Part shown: piece after piece, positions 1 to 5,865 of the stretch | How the letters are laid out: every line of letters starts with the position of its first letter | Numbering within the stretch: position 1 is the stretch's first letter | Assembly (NCBI GenBank): GCA_017429765.1 | Contig: JAFROJ010000047.1 | Span: 1 to 61,985 of the forward strand | Reading direction: 5' to 3' | From: Bacteroidales bacterium | Lineage (GTDB): Bacteria > Bacteroidota > Bacteroidia > Bacteroidales > UBA932 | DNA: 61,985 bases | Notes under the pieces: generated by a model | The model's input: the letters and a program-made list of their open reading frames with translations, nothing else | Told to the model about the DNA's origin: nothing | The model's database searches: none | Position numbers and translations under genes: made by a program

Positions 1-188
1 AAGCCGGTCTCAAATTCTTTCAGAAGGGAGAACGAGAAACTCTTGGTGGCCTCATTGCAGGCGTCCTGTCTCGTGTCAAGAGATATGGGCCTGAATTCAT
101 TATCCGGATTGTCGTCGATCACCTCTTTCTGGCATCCGAAGAGTGCCAGAGAGAGGAGCAATGTGCAACAATAAAAAAGTTTATTCAT
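1..188 (-). CDS. Serpin-like lipoprotein (partial, C-terminus outside window)
   Basis: The first 62 codons of a minus-strand gene are present and the rest lies beyond the window edge. The protein opens with a lipoprotein signal (hydrophobic stretch ending in ALFGC, Cys at residue 19), so it is probably anchored on the cell surface or periplasmic face. After a short acidic linker comes a segment with NEATKSFSFSLLKEFE, which resembles the first helix of the serpin fold (phenylalanines spaced as in FAFxLxKxL). The next gene upstream in transcription (310-1644) is a clear serpin with a similar layout, so a tandem pair is the best reading. The reactive loop is not in the window, so inhibitory ability cannot be judged. 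Base composition is AT-rich like the rest of the 1-5.8 kb island. Confidence 0.6.
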   Translation of the reverse strand, partial: MNKLFYCCTLLLSLALFGCQKEVIDDNPDNEFRPISLDTRQDACNEATKSFSFSLLKEFETG

Positions 189-309
189 TAGTTTCAGCGA
201 TTATATTATGCATCAATTCCAGTAATCAACAGGAGAGATTCTTTGTGTATACGTCATGTTGTATTTATACTCTACATCATTGAGTTCCGCCTCTGAATTA
301 ATGGAAAGC

Positions 310-1644
310 CTAAGATCCTGAATATGTTCCAATGAATAGAACAAGTCCGGACCCGGCCTCGGAAATCATGAAAGCGAAAGGATGGTTGGCGTTGAATATC
401 TCTATTTGCTCTGAATCTTTATTATCAATTACTCCCGAAGCCTGGGTGGTTGTCGCCGCGGAGGCTCCTTCCTCATTAATTTCCACAAGCGTTTTCTGCT
501 TTATACGCGTGAAAGGGAACACATGCGCCCCTTCTTTCGCCAATCCATCCATTTGGTTGAAATATGATTTTTTGAAAGAATCGTCTATGTAAGAGAACAC
601 GTTGTTCTCATTAAAAGAGACTGAGAACCGAGGAACACTTAGTGAGACTTTTTTCAACAACAAATTCTCGCGGATAGTGTTCCATGTTTTAGCGCTCATC
701 CCTTCTATGACACTATCAAGGGTTTTGCCGGTGTTAGGTAACACAATAGTGAAAAGGAAAGAAGCGTTTCCAAACGGAAGAATAGCTGCCGAGAAAGAGT
801 CTCCTTTATAAAAAGGATAATATCCCAACCTTGACATTAAAGGTTTCTCCACAGTCGCGTTATCGTCAATATAGAAAGGTTGGTTGCTTGTCTGGTTTGG
901 ATCGAATGTATATGACCACGTTCCATTGAAACACAAGACGTTGAACAAGGATGCCATTTCCGGCAAGACCGGTTCAGGAGCACGGTCAATCAATCCGGAC
1001 GTCTTTCCTTTTACCCAAAGATCCTCGGGCCTTTCTCCAATGGGTTGGTCTTCCAAAGATTTGGCCTCTAATACGGAATAATCCACGAGATAATAATTCT
1101 TCAACTTTCCTAAAAACTCTTCCGGAAAATCTGGAACCCCGATGTCTTTCATAAGAGCGTTGGCGACAATCATCCTCGTGTCTTCACCAATCTTAGCCAC
1201 ATCGCTGATCAGTTTATTGAAATAAGAGTTAACTTCTTCAATGCAACCCTTGATTCCAATCATTTCAGTCAGAGCGGAATTATCCGGGATTTGATTCCCC
1301 AACATTCCGCATATGAACTGTACGCTCAAAGGACTTGAAATGACACTCGCTGGTTTATTATCCTTGAATTCTTTAGCGAAGTATCTGAAAGTGAATTCGT
1401 TGCCAGGAGTGATATTCGTCATTTCCCCCTCGTTTAAAGAGAGCTTTGTCTGTGGGGGTGTATATTGGCTTTCCGATGACGATGGCGTGGCCTCATTGTT
1501 TTCGGTATTATTCTCCGTCACAACTTCCGCTTTCTCAGGCTGCTCCACAATCTCTTTCTTGACAGGGTTCTCTCTCTCGCACGAGACAAAAAGCGGCGCC
1601 AAAACCGCCAAAGCGAAGAGGGAATATTTAGTGATTGTTTTCAT
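310..1644 (-). CDS. Secreted/lipoprotein serpin with inhibitory-type hinge
   Basis: A 444-residue serpin with an N-terminal lipoprotein-type signal (Cys at about residue 22), a low-complexity Glu/Thr/Ser linker to about residue 75, and then a full-length serpin domain. Serpins trap proteases by a conformational change after cleavage of an exposed reactive loop. The hinge here reads EEGASAATTT (residues 391-400), close to the inhibitory consensus of small residues at P15-P8. Counting from P17 (E391) puts P1 at D407 with P4-P1 GVID. The conserved distal segment (NANHPFAFMI) and a C-terminal FIGTYSGS follow. It is transcribed after the C10 protease gene (135 bp gap) and before a second serpin, suggesting either self-protection against that protease or defence against host proteases. 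The fold call is firm; the target is inference. Confidence 0.9.
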   Translation of the reverse strand: MKTITKYSLFALAVLAPLFVSCERENPVKKEIVEQPEKAEVVTENNTENNEATPSSSESQYTPPQTKLSLNEGEMTNITPGNEFTFRYFAKEFKDNKPASVISSPLSVQFICGMLGNQIPDNSALTEMIGIKGCIEEVNSYFNKLISDVAKIGEDTRMIVANALMKDIGVPDFPEEFLGKLKNYYLVDYSVLEAKSLEDQPIGERPEDLWVKGKTSGLIDRAPEPVLPEMASLFNVLCFNGTWSYTFDPNQTSNQPFYIDDNATVEKPLMSRLGYYPFYKGDSFSAAILPFGNASFLFTIVLPNTGKTLDSVIEGMSAKTWNTIRENLLLKKVSLSVPRFSVSFNENNVFSYIDDSFKKSYFNQMDGLAKEGAHVFPFTRIKQKTLVEINEEGASAATTTQASGVIDNKDSEQIEIFNANHPFAFMISEAGSGLVLFIGTYSGS

Positions 1645-1779
1645 TATGTTGTTAGTTTAAATCAAAACGTTGAGGTCTTTATTTGTAATAACTCAAAAAT
1701 AGAAATAAAGTCAAAATAATACAACCATCTACTAAATCCCAAAATTACAAAACCTTGCATAAACAACAGCAAGGAGTCA

Positions 1780-3234
1780 TCACAAAAGATTCCCGGTTTC
1801 TAAATTATATAAAATCAATGGACTCACGCTGTAAATCCAGTTACTATTCGAAGTGTCTATACTGTAACATCCGTTGTCGTTTTGGCCGTCCCAACCGTAA
1901 TTCATCAAAAGGTATTTCGTTGAATCGCTGTAATGAGTATGTCTTGACCAACCATCATATATGTTAGGACATTCCAAATGAGCTTCCGCATCGGTAAGAT
2001 AGATTGCTCCCGTAGGATATAGAACACCAGTCTGGTAGGCATAGTAGATAATGGTGCTGTCTGTTGAGAAAGTCCTGTCAACCAGACCGTCTATTATCCA
2101 CGCATGTCCGCTATTTTGATTGTTATATGCCACCACAAGAACCGGTTTCGCGTCTAAAATATTACTCTTTACCGTAGAGTATGAATAAGAAGAGGAGTTT
2201 GCGCTTGTAAAACCACAAGGAGAAAGATTACTGTAGGAATATAGCGGGGCGCTTGTAGCCGCTGATGCATACGTTGCGTTCATTCTTACTCCCACGTCCA
2301 TTATTAGATCTGAGACATAAGATGCGTTTCCTGTACCGTTTTGGGTCTTGGGCATAGATTCCCAATGGGGAGAGTATTGATAGTAATCACTTTTAGAAAG
2401 GCTTAATTTATATTTACCACCATTTAAACTTTGGGAAATGGTGGGGGTTATTTGATGCCATAAATCAGAGGGATATCCAGTAAGAGAATGGAAATAATAC
2501 AATACTTGAGATACGGCTGTAGGTGCGCAGCCCGTTAAAAAATGCGACTCAAAACCCAACTCCAAGATAACAGGGTCTAACGGAAGGTTCATATTCCAAG
2601 GATAACTCTGCCCCCATTTGGTCTCAATCAGATGTGGTACGCTATCAACCACATTCGAAGTGCTGACAGTAATAATCTTCACCCAAGTAAGATCGCCACC
2701 CGGTTCAAGTGATTTGCTGGAAGAACTGCTCAAACCCTTTTTTATTCCGTTCCAAAACGCGACGGTTTTCGGGTTTATCTCACCTTCAGGCCTCCCAAAG
2801 GTTTTCACATGATAGATGAAATTAGCTGTTGTCTCAAGCCAGGCCTTCAATCCTTCGTTTTCCAATGTTTCGGGGTCTAAGTTGTCAACTTCGCTGTCCC
2901 CAAGGATTGATTTCGCCCTTGAATCAGCAGAAACAGCCATCCATCCTTTCTCGAAATTGATGATGTAGAAACAGGTAACGCCCTTATATGTGTATGCTTC
3001 TGTGCTGACAATCTCAGACTTTCCCTTAATGATCCTTACATATTCTTGGGCCATTTCCGCGGTTATCTCATATTTATCACCATCACCCTTCGCCTCTGAT
3101 CGTGTCAAGAAAGAAGGACTATTATCCTTCGTTGGAGAAAGAACCTCTTCAGGATAAGATGATTCACATGAGGATAAGCAGACCATGGCAAAGATCGCGC
3201 TTGCCATGAAACAGAGAATGTGATTGATTCTCAT
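1780..3234 (-). CDS. C10 family (streptopain-like) cysteine protease lipoprotein
   Basis: A 484-residue secreted cysteine protease. Residues 1-23 form a lipoprotein signal ending LSSC. Residues about 50-150 look like the inhibitory Spi/C10 propeptide, with aromatic and VSADSRAKSILG-type sequence. The mature domain has the catalytic cysteine in TGCAPTAVSQVLYYF (C236) and the catalytic histidine in SGHAWIIDG (H377), followed by the NYGWDG motif typical of the family. Streptopain and Bacteroides Bfp enzymes belong to this clan CA family and are secreted as zymogens. The gene follows the DUF3244-like gene by 11 bp, so the two are almost certainly co-transcribed, and the serpins follow downstream. 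Base composition is AT-rich compared with the chromosome right of 5.9 kb, suggesting transfer. Confidence 0.9.
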   Translation of the reverse strand: MRINHILCFMASAIFAMVCLSSCESSYPEEVLSPTKDNSPSFLTRSEAKGDGDKYEITAEMAQEYVRIIKGKSEIVSTEAYTYKGVTCFYIINFEKGWMAVSADSRAKSILGDSEVDNLDPETLENEGLKAWLETTANFIYHVKTFGRPEGEINPKTVAFWNGIKKGLSSSSSKSLEPGGDLTWVKIITVSTSNVVDSVPHLIETKWGQSYPWNMNLPLDPVILELGFESHFLTGCAPTAVSQVLYYFHSLTGYPSDLWHQITPTISQSLNGGKYKLSLSKSDYYQYSPHWESMPKTQNGTGNASYVSDLIMDVGVRMNATYASAATSAPLYSYSNLSPCGFTSANSSSYSYSTVKSNILDAKPVLVVAYNNQNSGHAWIIDGLVDRTFSTDSTIIYYAYQTGVLYPTGAIYLTDAEAHLECPNIYDGWSRHTHYSDSTKYLLMNYGWDGQNDNGCYSIDTSNSNWIYSVSPLILYNLETGNLL

Positions 3235-3245
3235 TGTTTTTTTAT

Positions 3246-3650
3246 TTATGGTTTATTGAATTCTCCTTGATATTGTTGACCTGATGGCAGGGTAAATGTT
3301 AAGATATAGTGTCCCGAACCAAGATTGATAGGAATAATGGCATAGAGGTATTGTGTGTCGATGTTATATGAACAGAATCCTCCGTTGGTTGAGTTTAATA
3401 CATCGACCCCGATTACACCCATACTCTGTGAAAACCACAAGATGGCAGAGGACGTTATAGTTTCATAACTTGCTGAAATGGGTACATTAGACGGAGTTTT
3501 TGGAGGATTATTAGGAAGAGGATACGGATTGATAACAATTATAGAATCACGGCTGTAGCAAGGAGCCATCTCTGCCTTTAGATTTATCTGAAATCCAATA
3601 CAGAGAGCAAGAATTGAGATACTAAATAGAAAAGGGCTTGTTTTATACAT
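3246..3650 (-). CDS. Small secreted DUF3244-like protein
   Basis: A 134-residue protein with an N-terminal Sec signal (residues 1-26, ending NLKA) and a compact beta-rich remainder (alternating hydrophobics, SGHYILTFTLPSGQQYQGEF near the C-terminus). Size, signal and sequence pattern resemble DUF3244, small immunoglobulin-like secreted proteins of Bacteroidales often found beside C10 proteases. Its function is not established. It is the first gene of the unit that continues into the C10 protease 11 bp downstream. A role as chaperone, inhibitor or substrate adaptor of the protease is possible but unproven. No catalytic motif is visible. Confidence 0.6.
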   Translation of the reverse strand: MYKTSPFLFSISILALCIGFQINLKAEMAPCYSRDSIIVINPYPLPNNPPKTPSNVPISASYETITSSAILWFSQSMGVIGVDVLNSTNGGFCSYNIDTQYLYAIIPINLGSGHYILTFTLPSGQQYQGEFNKP

Positions 3651-3665
3651 ATCTTTTTGTTTTCA

Positions 3666-3673
3666 CAAACATA
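3666..3673 (-). promoter_or_regulatory. Putative -7 element for the DUF3244/C10/serpin unit
   Basis: On the minus strand the sequence is TATGTTTG, an exact match to the Bacteroidota -7 consensus TAnnTTTG, 15 bp before the start codon of the DUF3244-like gene. No convincing TTTG lies at the usual -33 distance, so the promoter may need an activator. Confidence 0.45.
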
Positions 3674-3720
3674 GAACAATAATTACTAACGAGAAAAAGA
3701 AAAACATAACAGAAACAGCG

Positions 3721-3812
3721 TTGTAACGATATTGTTTATAAGTTAAAAATAATTAATTAGAAGACACTGATTTTCAATGTCTTAAAAAACAATAAAAAAG
3801 GCAGTTGTAACG
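3721..3812. promoter_or_regulatory. Pair of TTGTAACG boxes upstream of the protease unit
   Basis: TTGTAACG occurs at 3721-3728 and again at 3805-3812 (84 bp apart), in the 176 bp gap between the TPR regulator stop and the DUF3244-like gene. The same pair with 86 bp spacing lies upstream of the regulator gene. The proximal copy is part of CGTTGTAACG, an interrupted inverted repeat. This is a candidate operator or sigma-factor site inferred only from repetition. Confidence 0.4.
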
Positions 3813-3826
3813 GGCGAAAAAAGAGG

Positions 3827-5482
3827 TTATTCAAAAAAATAAAGATAACTCTCTTTGCCAGGTGCGTCAGACTCTTTAATCTTCTTTTTTAATCGACTTT
3901 TCTTAACCCTCGTATTTTCTAGAGTAGAGATATCCATGATAAGCGTTATAAGAGTATTATCAAATCCAGCGAACACTAAACTAGCCAAACGATAATCTTC
4001 GTTTTTTAAATTACGGAAATCGTTTCTGAAGGCATCCATTATTCCATCAGATTCAATATTCAGAAGCTTTTCAAATTCTGTTTGACTCTTCTTGTCTTTT
4101 CCTAAAATCTTAGTTTGGCTGCTAATTATTTGGTACAACTTTTCAGCAGATAGGTCTTTTCCATTTCTGCCTATACCGTGAACCCCTTCGAATAGTTGAG
4201 ACAAGTACTTAAAATGCCGTCTTGTCCTATTTATTCTTATAGTATCAAAATGATCGTTTACAATCTTTAATTCGCGAACACGTTCTTTCAAAGAATCAAT
4301 AATAATATCTTTCCGACCATTTTCTTCTTGCTGCGTTTTTCTTTTCCACAACAGATAGGATGAACTAATTAAAGAAAGAGATAAAAAGAAAAGAAATAGA
4401 AATAAAAACCTCCAACCCCTCCTTTGGGATCTGAGTTCTTGTTCTTTCAGGCGATTTTCCAAGAAGGCCTTTTGTGCAATTGACGCGGATCTGTTTATGC
4501 TCTCTCGCGAAATTGAGTCTGTGTACTCTTTAGCAGACCATAATAAATAATATGCATCCCTGAAATTCCCTTGGGCTTTACATAGCCGGTACTTCCAATA
4601 GTCATATGAGGACTTTTCTGTCTCGGTATTATGTGGTATGGTTTCAAATAAGAGGTTTGATTCTTCTGTCAATCCAATATACCCGAGAGAATACGCATAT
4701 GCGAAATATTGATCGTAACCATCAAGACCTCCGTTGATTGTTAAGGCGTTTTTGAAATGATCCACGGCAAGGGCATCGTCAATTTTCTGATTATAGAGAA
4801 TGTACATCGCATAATCAGCCTCTATCGTTCCAACTTCTCTATGGGAAAGAGAGTTCTCTGACATTAATTGTTGGAAATAGTTTCCGGCTTCTTCCAGTTT
4901 GGTTTGTCGGACCAACATCCTCGCCTTAATGATTTTCTCTAACGCTTCTTGATCTTTCCTTCCACATTCTGAAAAGCTCTGAATCGATTTGTCAATGTAC
5001 TCTTCGGCCAAAGCATATTCTTCGGTAGAGGTATATGTTTCCGCTATTTTAGAGTACAGAACCCCAACCAGGTTTTTGTCTGTGTCTTCTAGAATCGATT
5101 CCTCTGCTTTATAGAAAGAAACAATAGCCTGACGATAATCTTTCAAGTTATGATAGATCGTCCCCATGTACATAAACGCCTTGAGCCGCTCTTCGGGAGA
5201 GCCGTGTCTGGAGTAATAGTCAACAGCCGGCAGGACGACTCTGGTGTCCGCCGTGTCGATGTAGTTCTTGTCCAGCGCCATGGCGTGGAGAAGGGAGAAC
5301 TTGGCCTTCTCGGCTCGTGTTTTCAGGTCGAGGGTGTCAATGGCCCGGAGGACCGACAGGGCGCTGTCGGGTCGATCGTCGATGTAAGACTCCACATCCG
5401 AAAGCCGTTCCATCATCCTTCCCCCGCAAGAGGATAGCGTTAGCGTCACTAGCGCGCAGATAATCAATACATTTTTTCTCAT
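3827..5482 (-). CDS. TPR membrane lipoprotein with C-terminal HTH (putative regulator)
   Basis: The protein has about 551 residues if it starts at the ATG at 5482, which gives a proper lipoprotein signal (LTLSSC, Cys at residue 19). A longer frame to 5557 would run through a -7 element and lacks a signal at its start. Residues about 70-340 are tetratricopeptide-like helical repeats. A transmembrane helix (FLFLFLFFLSLSLISSSYLL) falls near residues 352-375, followed by a coiled-coil segment and a C-terminal LuxR-like helix-turn-helix with the characteristic end KSRLKKKI. This architecture is common in Bacteroidota and is thought to regulate neighbouring genes, here most likely the protease/serpin unit 176 bp downstream. 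The 5' third of the gene (from about 5150) is GC-rich while the rest is AT-rich, so the gene looks chimeric. Confidence 0.75.
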   Translation of the reverse strand: MRKNVLIICALVTLTLSSCGGRMMERLSDVESYIDDRPDSALSVLRAIDTLDLKTRAEKAKFSLLHAMALDKNYIDTADTRVVLPAVDYYSRHGSPEERLKAFMYMGTIYHNLKDYRQAIVSFYKAEESILEDTDKNLVGVLYSKIAETYTSTEEYALAEEYIDKSIQSFSECGRKDQEALEKIIKARMLVRQTKLEEAGNYFQQLMSENSLSHREVGTIEADYAMYILYNQKIDDALAVDHFKNALTINGGLDGYDQYFAYAYSLGYIGLTEESNLLFETIPHNTETEKSSYDYWKYRLCKAQGNFRDAYYLLWSAKEYTDSISRESINRSASIAQKAFLENRLKEQELRSQRRGWRFLFLFLFFLSLSLISSSYLLWKRKTQQEENGRKDIIIDSLKERVRELKIVNDHFDTIRINRTRRHFKYLSQLFEGVHGIGRNGKDLSAEKLYQIISSQTKILGKDKKSQTEFEKLLNIESDGIMDAFRNDFRNLKNEDYRLASLVFAGFDNTLITLIMDISTLENTRVKKSRLKKKIKESDAPGKESYLYFFE

Positions 5483-5487
5483 GCGCA

Positions 5488-5495
5488 CAAAGATA
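5488..5495 (-). promoter_or_regulatory. Putative -7 element for the TPR regulator
   Basis: Minus-strand TATCTTTG matches TAnnTTTG exactly and ends 5 bp before the ATG at 5482. It rules out the longer start at 5557 and implies a very short or absent 5' leader. No clear -33 element is seen. Confidence 0.45.
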
Positions 5496-5533
5496 TTATT
5501 AGTTATCAAAAAAGAAGGGTTATTAACAGGTTC

Positions 5534-5627
5534 TTGTAACGCTTTTTTTACGAACAACTTGGCCTCTTTGCGTTTGCCTATTGATTATTAAGAACTTATA
5601 AAAGAATTGGCGGAGCGGTTTGTAACG
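5534..5627. promoter_or_regulatory. Pair of TTGTAACGCTTTTT boxes upstream of the TPR regulator
   Basis: TTGTAACGCTTTTT occurs at 5534 and at 5620, each followed shortly by ACGAA, with box starts 86 bp apart. The proximal box is about 52 bp upstream of the regulator start. A related TTGTAACC lies at 8431 between yfhO and the nucleotidyltransferase operon. Candidate regulator or ECF sigma-factor sites shared with the protease unit. Confidence 0.4.
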
Positions 5628-5713
5628 CTTTTTCACGAAGGTTTACCAAAGTCGTCTGTAAATCGGGTCTTATTCAGGCGGCGAATCAAGAGTATCAACC
5701 CCCATTTATACTA

Positions 5714-5834
5714 ATTTTAGGCTGGTATGGAAGTGGTTGATTACTAGGTTATAACGCAATCAGATGGTACTGAAATCAGCACCATCTGATCACATAAAGT
5801 CTTTATATTCAAACACTTCCGTATCAGCCTAAAT
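5714..5834. repeat. Nested inverted repeat (about 121 bp)
   Basis: Outer arms of 27 bp (5714-5740 and 5808-5834) pair through AGGCTG, TA and GGAAGTG blocks. Two of the three substitutions between the arms would still allow G-U pairs in RNA. Inside lies a perfect 10-bp inverted repeat, ATCAGATGGT (5759-5768) and ACCATCTGAT (5781-5790), with a 12-nt loop. It begins 31 bp past the yfhO stop. There is no T-run, so it is not a standard terminator. A small non-autonomous mobile element or a structured 3' UTR would both fit. Confidence 0.6.
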
Positions 5835-5865
5835 CATTCTCTAAAGAGACGCGGGGCGCGGACAA

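Larger units (their letters stand above)
5483..5865. other. Intergenic region, 383 bp, left of yfhO
   Basis: No coding frame is supported here. From left to right it holds the regulator promoter, the two TTGTAACG boxes and the nested inverted repeat described separately. It is also where base composition changes from the AT-rich island to the GC-rich chromosome. Confidence 0.6.
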
